A stretch of DNA of 64,000 nucleotides, from NCBI GenBank assembly GCA_026397915.1, contig JAPLTX010000014.1, forward strand, positions 243,209-307,208. Reading direction: 5' to 3'. Below are positions 9,674 through 18,179 of this stretch, in pieces. This stretch comes from Verrucomicrobiota bacterium. Its GTDB lineage: Bacteria; Verrucomicrobiota; Verrucomicrobiia; CAIQCK01. A program made the translations under genes and the position numbers. The notes below the pieces were generated by a model that had not been told where the DNA came from, did no database searches, and worked only from the letters and a program-made list of their open reading frames with translations. Position 1 is the first letter of the stretch. Each line of letters begins with the position of its first letter.

Positions 9674-11170
9674 ATGAAACGAATGACACGCAGGGATTTT
9701 TTGAAAGCTTCGACGGCTGCGGGATTGGCGTTCGGGATGCCGAGACTCGTGATCGGTGGCGAGCCGAATTCCGACATCCGCATCGCTGTGGTCGGCTTAG
9801 GCGGAATCAACATCGTCGGTGGCGTCGGCGGACGGGGACGCCAGCTCATCAAGAACTTCCTCAAGGTTCCGGGAGTGAAGATCGCGGCATTGTGCGACGT
9901 GGACAAGGCGATTCTCGAAGACGGCGCGAAGCAGTTCAAAGACCGCGGCGAAGATGTCGCCGCGCACACCGATTTTCGCCGCGTGCTCGACGACAAGAGC
10001 ATTGACGCCGTGGTGCTCGCCACGCCGAACCACTGGCACGCGCTCGGGACGATCTGGGCGTGCCAGGCTGGCAAGGATGTCTATGTGGAGAAGCCGTTCT
10101 CCTACAACATCTGGGAAGGCCGGCAGATGGTCGCCGCCGCGCGCAAATACAAACGCATCGTCCAAGTCGGCACGCAGCGCCGCTCCAGCACGGTGTTGCC
10201 CGTGGCGTTCGATTACCTGCGCAGCGGCCAACTCGGCGCGATTCGTTTTGCGCACGCGCTCGTGTTTCGCGCGCGGACCGGCATCGGCAAAGTCAGCACG
10301 CCGGCACCGGTGCCTGAGACGATTGACTATGATCTCTGGTGCGGCCCGGCCCCGAAAGCGCCGTTGATGCGCAAGCAACTGCACTACGAATGGCACTGGG
10401 TCTGGCCCACCGGCAACGGCGAGATGGGCAACAACGGCGTTCACATGACCGACATCTGCCGCTGGGGGCTGGGACTGAAGCAACCGCCGCCGCGCGCGAT
10501 GAGCATCGGCGGGCGGTTTGCGTTCGACGACGCCGGCGAGACGCCGAATACGCAGGTCGCCATCTTCGATTACCAGCCCGCGCCGATCATCTGCGAAATC
10601 CGGAATGTGTCCAAGAACACCGGGCCGAAAGCCCCAAGCACGTTGGGCAAGTTCCGCGGCAGCGCCAGCGGCATCGTGATCGTGTGCGAAGGCGGTTACT
10701 TCGCCGGCGACTACACCAGCGGCGCGGTCTTCGACAAGGAGGGAAAGAAAATCAAGGACTTCCAAGACGGAAGCAAGACCGGCGCGATCGAAGTCTCCCA
10801 CACCACCAACTTCATCGCCACCGTCCGCAGCCGGAAAGCCGACACATTGGCCGCCGAAGCCGCAGTTGGCCACGCCTCCGCCGCGTGCTGTCACATGGCG
10901 AACATTTCCCACCGCCTTGGCAAGCAATCGTCGCTCGAAGTTATCCGCGGGGCAATCCGCTCCAATGGAGAACTGTCAGACGCTTTCGAGCGTTGCCGCG
11001 AGAACCTGCGCGAGAACGGGGTTGATCTCGCCACCACGCCGGCGGCACTTGGCCCGTGGGTGACGTTCGACGCCCAGCAGGAGCGTTTTGTCGGCGAGTT
11101 TGCCGACCAGGCCAACCAGCTTTCCCACCGAAAAGACCGCGCGCCGTTCGTCGTGCCGAAGATCGTGTGA
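9674..11170 (+). CDS. Gfo/Idh/MocA family oxidoreductase with Tat signal
   Basis: A 498-residue NAD(P)-dependent sugar dehydrogenase-like protein. The N-terminus is a textbook twin-arginine signal (TRRDFLKAS at residues 5-13), so the enzyme is exported folded with its cofactor, as is common in Verrucomicrobiota and Planctomycetota. The Rossmann fold follows (IAVVGLGGINIVGG), and the catalytic-type EKP motif is at residues 139-141 (VYVEKPFSYN). The C-terminal domain has the H..H pattern GNNGVHMTDICRW. A GGAG ribosome-binding site sits upstream of the ATG. The gene stands alone, divergent from the radical SAM gene across 225 bases in which no confident promoter was found. Substrate unknown; glycoside oxidation is typical of the exported family. 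Confidence 0.88.
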   Translation: MKRMTRRDFLKASTAAGLAFGMPRLVIGGEPNSDIRIAVVGLGGINIVGGVGGRGRQLIKNFLKVPGVKIAALCDVDKAILEDGAKQFKDRGEDVAAHTDFRRVLDDKSIDAVVLATPNHWHALGTIWACQAGKDVYVEKPFSYNIWEGRQMVAAARKYKRIVQVGTQRRSSTVLPVAFDYLRSGQLGAIRFAHALVFRARTGIGKVSTPAPVPETIDYDLWCGPAPKAPLMRKQLHYEWHWVWPTGNGEMGNNGVHMTDICRWGLGLKQPPPRAMSIGGRFAFDDAGETPNTQVAIFDYQPAPIICEIRNVSKNTGPKAPSTLGKFRGSASGIVIVCEGGYFAGDYTSGAVFDKEGKKIKDFQDGSKTGAIEVSHTTNFIATVRSRKADTLAAEAAVGHASAACCHMANISHRLGKQSSLEVIRGAIRSNGELSDAFERCRENLRENGVDLATTPAALGPWVTFDAQQERFVGEFADQANQLSHRKDRAPFVVPKIV

Positions 11171-11290
11171 CAGGTCCGGCCGGCCTTGAGCAGGTCGAAA
11201 AAGTGGAAAAATTGTCATAGACTACTTTAGGGCGGCCATGTAGAGTTCGCGGCTCAACTTTGCCGGAAGAATGGCAATAAGGAGAAAACT

Positions 11291-11641
11291 ATGTCGGAAC
11301 TGATAAAGAAACTTGTGGTGCCGATCAGCGTTATTCTGGCGCTCATCGGTGTTGTGTTGGCTTGGTCCCGTGGCAGCGCCCATGCTCAGCTTCTGGACGA
11401 AGCACGCACGCTCTCCGTGCAGGTCAACCAATTACAGTCCCTCCAGATGGTCTCTCAACGGTTGGCGCAAGAGTTGCTTGTTTACAGCCAACGGCAGCCG
11501 GCGATTGATCCCGTGCTGGTTGCGTTCGGTCTGAAACCCGCGCCACCGCAGTCGACCAAGCCCCAAAGCACGCCGGCCGCATCCCAACCGGCCCGGTCCC
11601 AAGGCACCTCCTCGTCCACCACTGCTCCTCGAAGCCGCTAG
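11291..11641 (+). CDS. Small membrane-anchored coiled-coil protein
   Basis: A 116-residue protein not assigned to a named family. One membrane span covers residues about 8-26 (VVPISVILALIGVVLAW), followed by a helical heptad-like stretch (LLDEARTLSVQVNQLQSLQM) and a Pro/Ser/Gln-rich tail. A strong Shine-Dalgarno AAGGAG precedes the ATG by a normal spacing. It is followed after 17 bases by a gene of the same design (11659-12048), and both carry a related segment in the middle: QxLxQELLVYSQ..DPVLVAFGL here and LLQYVQQTKDVNVVRLLAAYG there. The pair therefore probably arose by duplication and may form a hetero-oligomer facing the periplasm. Function unknown. Confidence 0.72.
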   Translation: MSELIKKLVVPISVILALIGVVLAWSRGSAHAQLLDEARTLSVQVNQLQSLQMVSQRLAQELLVYSQRQPAIDPVLVAFGLKPAPPQSTKPQSTPAASQPARSQGTSSSTTAPRSR

Positions 11642-11658
11642 TCATTTGGAATAGAACC

Positions 11659-12048
11659 ATGAGCCAACCTAATTTCAAATCATCGGAAGAATTGCCGATC
11701 CTCGGCATCGCCGTCGCCGTTCTCGCCATTCTTGTGTTTCTCCTGAGTTGGCGTGTCGGCTCGTATATTTCGCTGCAAAACTCAAACCTCGATAGCAGCA
11801 TCCAGAACATGAAGAAGCAGATCGAGCAGGGCCAGCCGCTTGTCCAGAACTTCGCGCGCTTCCGCGACACGTTGCTGCAATACGTCCAGCAGACCAAGGA
11901 CGTCAACGTGGTGCGCCTGCTGGCTGCTTATGGTGTCGTTCAGGTTCAGCAAGCGCCGGCACAGGGAGACCAACCGGCCGCGCCCGGAACCGTGCAATCA
12001 CCGACTGCTCCGGCCGCACCGGCACAACCGGCCGCGCCCGCGAAGTAG
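11659..12048 (+). CDS. Small membrane-anchored coiled-coil protein, partner of preceding gene
   Basis: A 129-residue protein with one membrane span (residues about 13-32, PILGIAVAVLAILVFLL), a coiled-coil stretch (LDSSIQNMKKQIEQGQPLVQ) and a Pro/Ala/Gln-rich tail after residue 95. It is 17 bases downstream of a protein of the same architecture, so the two are probably co-transcribed and co-translated. The tail composition suggests a flexible periplasmic extension reaching the cell wall. No catalytic motif is visible and no function can be assigned. Confidence 0.7.
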   Translation: MSQPNFKSSEELPILGIAVAVLAILVFLLSWRVGSYISLQNSNLDSSIQNMKKQIEQGQPLVQNFARFRDTLLQYVQQTKDVNVVRLLAAYGVVQVQQAPAQGDQPAAPGTVQSPTAPAAPAQPAAPAK

Positions 12049-12199
12049 CCCGCTCGCTAAGAAAGCCGCGTAGCAGAGTTTCGGGCGATTCGCTTCAGCG
12101 AACGACGGGTGAGTTATATTCGCGTCTCTTCGGTTTCAGCCTCCTCGTCGGCGCGGGCCGGCGCAGGAGATGCAAGTGAAGAACGGCGCAAAAGATTGT

Positions 12200-12227
12200 T
12201 TCACCCGCTGCGCGGCTACGTTAGTAT
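12200..12227 (+). promoter_or_regulatory. Possible sigma70-type promoter, near-leaderless, for the kinase
   Basis: TTCACC at 12200-12205 and TAGTAT at 12222-12227 are separated by 16 bases, each matching four of six consensus positions. The -10-like box ends only 9 bases before the GTG start, so the message would have almost no leader, in keeping with the lack of a Shine-Dalgarno. Weak evidence by eye. Confidence 0.25.
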
Positions 12228-12236
12228 TTTGCCGAC

Positions 12237-14129
12237 GTGACGGATCATCCCAACGAGATTCCAGGCTACGAAATCCTGGCCAAGATCGGCGAAGGCGGCC
12301 GCGGCACTGTTTACCGCGCGCGTCAGTTGTCGTTGGACCGACTTGTTGCCGTCAAGATTCTCTCGCCGGAGTTGGCCTCCGACGCCGAATACACCTCCAA
12401 GTTCCTCCAGGAAGCCCGCGCCGCCGCCAAGCTCAGCCATCCCAACATCGTCCAGGCCATCGAAGCCGGCGCCCACAACGGCATCTGGTATTTCGTCATG
12501 GAGCTGGTCGAGAGCGGCTCGCTGCACGATCGGCTGACCACGGTCGGCAAATTCTCCGAGCAGGAGACGCTTGACGTCGCACAACAGATGGCACAGGCGC
12601 TCGATTTCGCCTGGCGGCGCGCGCATCTGGTCCACCGCGACATCAAGCCTGCCAACATCCTCCTCTCCTCCGACGGCCGCGCCAAACTCGCCGACCTCGG
12701 CCTCGCGCAACGCCACGGCGCGCCCGCCGACAAGAGCGGCTTCACCGAAGGCACGCCGCAATATTGCTCTCCCGAACAATGCCGCGGCGAGCCGAACCTC
12801 GACATCCGCGCCGACCTCTACTCGCTCGGCGCCACGCTTTTCCATCTCATCTGCGGCCGGCCGCCATTCGATGGCGACAACCCGGCCGTGGTCATGGGCA
12901 AGCAAATCACCGACCAGCCAGCACCGCCGCGCAGCCTCAACCCGAATATCTCGCCCGCGTTCGAAGCGGTCGTCCTCAAGCTGCTCGCCAAAGACCCAGC
13001 CCAGCGGTTCCAGTCACCCGCCGATCTGTTGAAGGAAATTGACCACCTCCTTGCGAACCAGCGCGGCGAGCCGCCCACCGCGCAGCTCGCCGCCGCCAGC
13101 CACCGCAATGTGCGCCTCATTGCCGCCGCCGCGCTCGTCCTGGTCATCGTGGGCATCGGAGCCGTTACTTTGCTCAAAGGACCGGCTTCCAGCGGAAAAT
13201 CGAAACCCGTCACCAAGCCAAAGGGTGACATCGTCCAGAAGGCCGCCGGCACGCAGAAACACGCCACCCTCACTCCCCAACCTTCGCCGTCCGTCGTCAC
13301 GCCACCGGAAACCATCGCGTCGCCAACTCCGCCGGCACCGCCACCCGGCCCCACAGCCGGGGAAGTGCAGAAACTCCTCGACGACGTCGCCGCCCTCGTC
13401 AAGGAATCCAAGTTTGCCGATGCCGAAACCGCGCTCCAGAAGGCACAAGAGCAATGGAAAGCCGCGCCGCTGCAAACACGGCTGAAGATCGAAAACGTCT
13501 GGCAGGAGACGCAAACCGCGCGGGCCGCCCACGAAAAAAAGATGGCCGACGAGGTCGCCGCCAAAGCCGCCGCCGAAACCGTGCGGCGCGAGCAGGCCGA
13601 AGCCCAGGCGCGCGCCATCATCGAGCCGACCGGAGGATGGGCGCGGACGTTCTACCTCGAATACGCCTGCCAATACATGGCCGCCCAGATTGCCAAGGCC
13701 ACGGACGCCGACGCTCGCGCGCGGCTTCAGGCCCGTGCCGCCGAACTGCAACTGCTCGCCGAGCTGAAGAACCACCTGATCGCGGAGATCGGCAAAGGCT
13801 TGCTGCCCGCGCGCGCCTTCACCCTTGTGCGCGGCCGAACGCTCCAAGGCAGGCCCGTCAGGGCCACCGCCGACAGCATCAGTATCGCCGTCGGTGCTGG
13901 CACCATTGCACTGCGCTGGAGCGACCTCACCGAGCCGACCATCTACGTCATGCTCCAAGCCAGCGCCACCGCACAACACGGCCGCGCCCTTGCCGCGCTG
14001 GCCCTTTACGCTTGGGAAACCGGCCGGGCCGACGACGCCAAAGGTTACTACGACCAGGCCAAAACCGCCCTCGGCGACCAACTCCCCGAACCGGTCCGAC
14101 GACGTGGGGAAGCGCCACCGGCGACCTGA
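12237..14129 (+). CDS. Membrane-anchored Ser/Thr protein kinase (PKN/Hanks type)
   Basis: A 630-residue kinase. The glycine-rich loop GEGGRGTV is at residues 18-25, the ATP-binding lysine is K40 (VAVKIL), the helix-C glutamate is E59, and the catalytic loop HRDIKPAN spans 133-140 with D135. The magnesium motif is DLG (153-155) instead of DFG, as in many bacterial kinases, and SPEQ replaces APE. A single membrane span lies at about 293-313, so the 315-residue C-terminal part is extracytoplasmic; it contains Pro-rich linkers and an alanine-rich helical region with TPR-like repeats. The start is GTG at 12237; no Shine-Dalgarno is seen. An NTF2-like membrane protein follows 65 bases downstream and may be a partner. 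Confidence 0.9.
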   Translation: MTDHPNEIPGYEILAKIGEGGRGTVYRARQLSLDRLVAVKILSPELASDAEYTSKFLQEARAAAKLSHPNIVQAIEAGAHNGIWYFVMELVESGSLHDRLTTVGKFSEQETLDVAQQMAQALDFAWRRAHLVHRDIKPANILLSSDGRAKLADLGLAQRHGAPADKSGFTEGTPQYCSPEQCRGEPNLDIRADLYSLGATLFHLICGRPPFDGDNPAVVMGKQITDQPAPPRSLNPNISPAFEAVVLKLLAKDPAQRFQSPADLLKEIDHLLANQRGEPPTAQLAAASHRNVRLIAAAALVLVIVGIGAVTLLKGPASSGKSKPVTKPKGDIVQKAAGTQKHATLTPQPSPSVVTPPETIASPTPPAPPPGPTAGEVQKLLDDVAALVKESKFADAETALQKAQEQWKAAPLQTRLKIENVWQETQTARAAHEKKMADEVAAKAAAETVRREQAEAQARAIIEPTGGWARTFYLEYACQYMAAQIAKATDADARARLQARAAELQLLAELKNHLIAEIGKGLLPARAFTLVRGRTLQGRPVRATADSISIAVGAGTIALRWSDLTEPTIYVMLQASATAQHGRALAALALYAWETGRADDAKGYYDQAKTALGDQLPEPVRRRGEAPPAT

Positions 14130-14194
14130 TCGGTATTCGAGATTAGAATTTCGTTGCGAAGGATGGCCGAACGATTTCTAAACTCCAAAGCCTG

Positions 14195-14644
14195 ATGAAA
14201 CGCTGGCTTCTCTACATCGCCGCTGCGTGGGCGTTCCTCGCGCTGACTTGGTGGGTCTGCGAGCGGCTGTTGATGTCCGACGAAAAACGCGTGTTGCTGC
14301 AGGTCGAAACCCTTGCGCGGCTCGTCGAGTCCGGCAACCTCTTCACGCTCGATGATGCCATCGCCGCCGACTACCGCGACGACTGGGAGAACGACAAACG
14401 CACGCTCATGCTCGCCGTCCGCGCGCTGCGGCAACGTTACCGCGACCTCGAAATCCATCTGGGCCGCGCCATTGTCCGCGCCAGCGGCGATACCGCCACC
14501 GCCGACTTGCGCGCCCGCGTCACCGGCCGCGCCGACGGCGACACGCAGACCGAAGGCGAACGCGGCGAGTATCGCCTCACCTTCCGCCGCGTCGAAAAAG
14601 AATGGAAGTTGAGCCGCGTCGCGCGCAAGGAGCCGGCGCCGTGA
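14195..14644 (+). CDS. Membrane-anchored NTF2/SnoaL-like protein
   Basis: A 149-residue protein with one N-terminal membrane span (residues about 3-22, rich in W, L and A) followed by a soluble alpha+beta domain. The order helix-helix-strand, the segment IAADYRDDWENDKRTL and the final strands ending YRLTFRRVEKEWKLSRV resemble the cystatin-like NTF2/SnoaL fold; the closing W-K-L-S-R-V strand is characteristic of that fold. It is 65 bases downstream of the Ser/Thr kinase on the same strand and may be co-expressed with it. Ligand or role is unknown; the fold often acts as a binding or assembly domain rather than an enzyme. Confidence 0.62.
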   Translation: MKRWLLYIAAAWAFLALTWWVCERLLMSDEKRVLLQVETLARLVESGNLFTLDDAIAADYRDDWENDKRTLMLAVRALRQRYRDLEIHLGRAIVRASGDTATADLRARVTGRADGDTQTEGERGEYRLTFRRVEKEWKLSRVARKEPAP

Positions 14645-14755
14645 CGCCGCGACCCAGGTGGATCGCGACCTCCGGGCGCGATTCTTTCGCTCACAGCCAC
14701 TAGCGGAGACGAAGTTTGCCTGCGTCATGCGGGAGATTATGGCAAGATAACGTTC

Positions 14756-16585
14756 ATGAAACTCGTCCACTGCTTATTCATCTGTCTGGCGACGGCAGCG
14801 TGCGCGGCGTCACCGCGCCACGTCGCCGTCAGCGCGCGCGTGGAGCCGGCGACCGCTCGTGCGGGCGAGACGGCAAAGCTCGTGGTCGCGGTCGTCGTGG
14901 ACGAAGGCTGGCACCTCTACTCGCTCACTCAAAAGCCCGGTGGACCGGAGAAGACAACGATCACATTGGTGGACAACGCCATCGTGGAAAAAACCGGTGC
15001 GTTCACCGGTCCGCCGCCGAAGCGCGTGCGCGACACAGCGTTCGACATGGATGTCGAGCAACACGAGGGCAAGGTGGAGTTTGTGGCACCGCTGGTGTTG
15101 AAAGCGGGCGCGGCAGCGGGCAAACAGAAGATCGAGGGCAAGATGCGCTTCATGCTCTGCAACGCACAGAGCTGCCTGCCGCCGATGAGCGCTCCGTTCG
15201 CGGTGGAGTTCAGTGTCGAGCCGGGTGCGCCGCGAGCGGAGTTTGTAGTGGCGGCCGTCTCGGCCGCGGCGCCTCCGCCCGTCGCGCCGGAAAAGTTCGG
15301 CGGCCAGGCCGACGGGCTGGGCGGGCTGATCCTGCTGGCGATCATTTCCGGCCTCATCTCGCTGCTGACGCCGTGCGTGTTCCCGATGATCCCGATCACC
15401 GTGAGCTTCTTCACCAAGGAAGCCTCGCACGACCGGCGGCGCGCGCTGAAGCTCGCAGCGGTTTACGGCCTCGGCATCGTGGCGACGTTCACGCTCGTCG
15501 GCGTGGTGCTGACGCTGCTGCTCGGCGCGGGCAGCGCCAACAAGTTTGCCGCCAGTCCGCTGGTGAACATCGGCATCGGCTTGCTCTTCGTCGCGTTCGC
15601 GTTGAGCCTGTTCGGGCTGTTCGAGTTCCAACTGCCGTCGTCGTGGATTGACGCGGCCCAATCGCGCACCGGCGCGGGCACGGTCGGCGCGATGTTCATG
15701 GCGCTGGTGTTCACGCTGACGAGCTTCACCTGCACCGCGCCGTTCATCGGGCCGCTGCTGGTGGCGATCACGCAGGGGGCGTGGTTCTGGCCACTGGTGG
15801 GCATGAGCGTGTTCAGCGCGACGTTTGCGGCGCCGTTTGTTCTGCTGGCGCTCTTTCCGAGTTGGCTCGCGCGGCTGCCCAAGAGCGGCGGCTGGCTCAA
15901 CTCCACGAAGGTTGTAATGGGCTTCCTCGAACTCGCCGCGGCGATGAAGTTTTTCAGTAACGCCGACCTGATCTGGAACTGGGGCGTGTTCTCGACGCCG
16001 GTGGTGCTGGCGAGTTGGGTCGTCCTCGCGGTGCTCACCAGCCTCTACATCCTCGGTAAAGTCCGGATGCCGCACGAGGAGCCGGTGGAGAAAGTCGGCG
16101 TCGCACGATGGTTGTTTGGTCTCATGTTTCTGGCGCTTGCGCTGGTGATGGCGCCGGGCTTCTGGAAAATCGCGCCGCCGAACCTGATTGATTCCTACCT
16201 GCCGACGCCGATCGCGCTGAACCACAAGGACCAACTGAGCTGGGGCGAGGACTACAAAGCTGCGCTGGCGCAGGCGAAGACCGAGGGCAAGAAGGTGTTC
16301 ATTGATTTCACCGGCTACACCTGCACGAACTGCCGCTGGATGGAGATCAGCATGTTCCCGGAGCCGGAAGTCGCGGAGGCGCTCAAGAAATTCGTCCGCG
16401 TGCGGCTCTACACCGACGGCGGCCCGCAAGGCCAGCAGAACCAGGACTTTCAGGTCGCGCGCTTCGGCGACGCCGCGCTGCCGCTCTACGTCATCATGAG
16501 CGCCGACGACAAGGAAATCGCCCGGTTCGCCGGCATGACGCGCGACGTGAAGGCGTATTTGGAATTTCTCAAGAAGGGGTTGTAG
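14756..16585 (+). CDS. dsbD: Thiol:disulfide interchange protein DsbD
   Basis: A 609-residue transmembrane electron carrier that passes reducing power from cytoplasmic thioredoxin to periplasmic thiol proteins, including those needed for cytochrome c maturation. All three domains are visible: a signal peptide and an N-terminal DsbD-alpha domain with the redox pair C135 and C140 (CNAQSC), a central CcdA-like membrane domain with C207 (TPCVFP) and C326 (FTCTAP), and a C-terminal thioredoxin domain with C523 and C526 (CTNC). It lies alone in the forward direction and converges with the methyltransferase gene. Its presence fits the many c-type cytochromes encoded at 20-36 kb, though it is not linked to them. 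Confidence 0.93.
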   Translation: MKLVHCLFICLATAACAASPRHVAVSARVEPATARAGETAKLVVAVVVDEGWHLYSLTQKPGGPEKTTITLVDNAIVEKTGAFTGPPPKRVRDTAFDMDVEQHEGKVEFVAPLVLKAGAAAGKQKIEGKMRFMLCNAQSCLPPMSAPFAVEFSVEPGAPRAEFVVAAVSAAAPPPVAPEKFGGQADGLGGLILLAIISGLISLLTPCVFPMIPITVSFFTKEASHDRRRALKLAAVYGLGIVATFTLVGVVLTLLLGAGSANKFAASPLVNIGIGLLFVAFALSLFGLFEFQLPSSWIDAAQSRTGAGTVGAMFMALVFTLTSFTCTAPFIGPLLVAITQGAWFWPLVGMSVFSATFAAPFVLLALFPSWLARLPKSGGWLNSTKVVMGFLELAAAMKFFSNADLIWNWGVFSTPVVLASWVVLAVLTSLYILGKVRMPHEEPVEKVGVARWLFGLMFLALALVMAPGFWKIAPPNLIDSYLPTPIALNHKDQLSWGEDYKAALAQAKTEGKKVFIDFTGYTCTNCRWMEISMFPEPEVAEALKKFVRVRLYTDGGPQGQQNQDFQVARFGDAALPLYVIMSADDKEIARFAGMTRDVKAYLEFLKKGL

Positions 16586-16620
16586 GCCGGCTTAACGGGC
16601 CTAGTTATAGGTGGACTCCT

Positions 16621-16651
16621 GCGCTGGCTTTTCAGCGTGTCCAGAACATTT
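16621..16651. repeat. Direct repeat copy A (31 bp) flanking the methyltransferase gene
   Basis: The 31 bases here match 17556-17586 at 26 positions without gaps; all five differences are transitions. The shared core is CGTGTCCAGAA preceded by GGCTTTT. The copy lies in the convergent gap after dsbD and also contains a short CGCTG/CAGCG stem that could weaken transcription. Confidence 0.6.
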
Positions 16652-16708
16652 ACCCCGTTGCGGCAACTCCCCGCAGGTCCGCTGCATCGGTTGGTTGGGC
16701 GGCGCGCA

Positions 16709-17524
16709 TCAAGCGGGTTTCCGGCCCCATGCCTGAAAGTATGGGCCGTGGACCACGAGCGTGTTCGGATTGTCAATATGCTGTCGCAAGGCTTCCTTCA
16801 AATCCATGAAAGTCGCCTCCGCCATGAGATTCTGGGCGAGGACGCGTTCTCTCAGGTTATCCGCGAAATTCAGGAAGATGGTTCGGCGAGGGTCCGTTGG
16901 CGGATGCACGTGAATGATCGGATGGACGCGAACATCCACCAGACCGGCGGAGCGGAGCAAGCGCGGCAGCTTTCTGCCAACGAAGGGATCAATGCCGTTC
17001 TTTGCGCTTTGGGTCACAAACAACTCCACAAAGGTGTTCCACGCAGGCGATGGTGGATCACAGATCATGGCCGCCCAGTCCACCTCGTGAAATGCCACCG
17101 CACCTCCGGGCCGTGCCAGCGCGACGGCTTCCGAAACGATCTGCTCGGGACTTGGAACGTTCACGAGCACGAGACGGGCCGTGACGAGATCAAACGAGGC
17201 GCGGGGCAGGCCGGTGGATCGAGCGTCTCCGCACAGGACTTCGACGTTCCGAATACCGCGCTCGGCGACAAACTTGCGAGCGAGGACGACCGCCTCCTCG
17301 CTTTTCTCAACGCCCGTCACGCTCCCCGAAGGGCCGACGCGCGCCGAGAGCAGGTCGAGGCAGCCTCGCGGGCCGCAACCGATCTCGAGGACACGCGCGC
17401 CAGTCGGCAGCCCGATGTCATCGAGCAATCGGACCGCCTCAGGGCCAAGCTGCTCGGCCTGCCGTTGCAATCTCTCTTGTTCAGCCCGCCTGCAACCGAG
17501 GAAGTATTCGTCGCCTCCAGTCAT
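16709..17524 (-). CDS. SAM-dependent methyltransferase
   Basis: A 271-residue class I methyltransferase. Motif I is VLEIGCGPRGCLDLL, followed by an acidic residue at the end of beta-2 (GVEKSEEAV), GDARSTGLP and the motif IV-like stretch FDLVTARLVLVNV, so SAM binding is well supported. The C-terminal half is not diagnostic; substrates of such UbiE/small-molecule-like enzymes range from quinones to lipids. The ATG at 17524 is chosen because a further 50 residues upstream are poorly conserved-looking, Arg/Trp-rich and would overlap the divergent gene at 17622. The gene is flanked by two copies of a 31-bp direct repeat. Confidence 0.82.
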   Translation of the reverse strand: MTGGDEYFLGCRRAEQERLQRQAEQLGPEAVRLLDDIGLPTGARVLEIGCGPRGCLDLLSARVGPSGSVTGVEKSEEAVVLARKFVAERGIRNVEVLCGDARSTGLPRASFDLVTARLVLVNVPSPEQIVSEAVALARPGGAVAFHEVDWAAMICDPPSPAWNTFVELFVTQSAKNGIDPFVGRKLPRLLRSAGLVDVRVHPIIHVHPPTDPRRTIFLNFADNLRERVLAQNLMAEATFMDLKEALRQHIDNPNTLVVHGPYFQAWGRKPA

Positions 17525-17555
17525 GATTCGTTTTCGTTTGCCGATGCAGAGCGTC

Positions 17556-17586
17556 GCGCCGGCTTTTTGACGTGTCCAGAATATTT
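17556..17586. repeat. Direct repeat copy B (31 bp) flanking the methyltransferase gene
   Basis: Second copy of the repeat at 16621-16651, same orientation, 935 bases away. It sits between the methyltransferase start and the divergent gene at 17622, so it could also carry promoter elements (TTGACG at 17567-17572). Confidence 0.6.
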
Positions 17587-17621
17587 CACGCCATCGCGGT
17601 TTGTGATAGGATGAAGCCATC

Positions 17622-18140
17622 ATGAACCGGTTGCCAGTCGTCATCGGGCTGTTGGTCCTTCTCATTTGTGGCACAAGTCACGTCCGCGCGCAAAGCGGCT
17701 CGATACAACAGGCAATCGCCGCGTTGCCGAATGACACCGCCGTGCGGATTATCTACACGGACGTTCTCGGCGACAAGAAGTCCATCCGCCATGACCTGCA
17801 GGTTTCCCCAGAGCGGACGTTCCATCTCATCCTGCGCGACATCCGACCGTCGTCGAAAACACGACAAATGCAGGCGGCGGCCAGTCAGACGCCGGACCGC
17901 TGGCAATTGCTCGTCCACGCGCGCGAGTGGAACGGTCAGGAATCGCTCGAATCAGGAAGCCTCGCCGAGAAGAAACTCATCTGGCTGCTGCGCCGGCGCA
18001 TCGCCACGACCACCGACGCAGTGGAGAAGCAGAACGCGTCCACACTGGTCGAGGTTTTGATGAACCGAAAACAATCCTTTCCCGCGCCGAATAGCGGCAG
18101 GTGGGCGCTGCGTAGTGCGGCGCTGACCAAGAAACCGTGA
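17622..18140 (+). CDS. Secreted protein of unknown function
   Basis: A 172-residue protein with a clear signal peptide (MNRLPVVIGLLVLLICGTSH, cleavage likely after VRA). The mature part is about 148 residues, mixed alpha and beta, with a helical segment rich in Lys and Arg (EKKLIWLLRRRIATT). No family is recognised. It is 39 bases upstream of the CPA2 antiporter gene on the same strand and may share its transcript. The start has a GGATGAAG sequence upstream that could serve as a ribosome-binding site. Confidence 0.68.
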   Translation: MNRLPVVIGLLVLLICGTSHVRAQSGSIQQAIAALPNDTAVRIIYTDVLGDKKSIRHDLQVSPERTFHLILRDIRPSSKTRQMQAAASQTPDRWQLLVHAREWNGQESLESGSLAEKKLIWLLRRRIATTTDAVEKQNASTLVEVLMNRKQSFPAPNSGRWALRSAALTKKP

Positions 18141-18179
18141 ACCGCCGCCCACCACCATCGCTTTCCAACGAGACACCTC

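Noticed and set aside
11212..11246. TTGTCA as a -35 box for the small coiled-coil gene
   Set aside because: No -10 box at a suitable distance.
12089..12104. TTCGCT/AGCGAA hairpin in the gap before the kinase
   Set aside because: A six-base stem with a two-base loop and no T-run; too weak for a terminator or operator call.
17525..17674. N-terminal extension of the methyltransferase to 17674
   Set aside because: It would overlap the divergent secreted-protein gene and adds 50 unconserved-looking residues; ATG at 17524 fits better.
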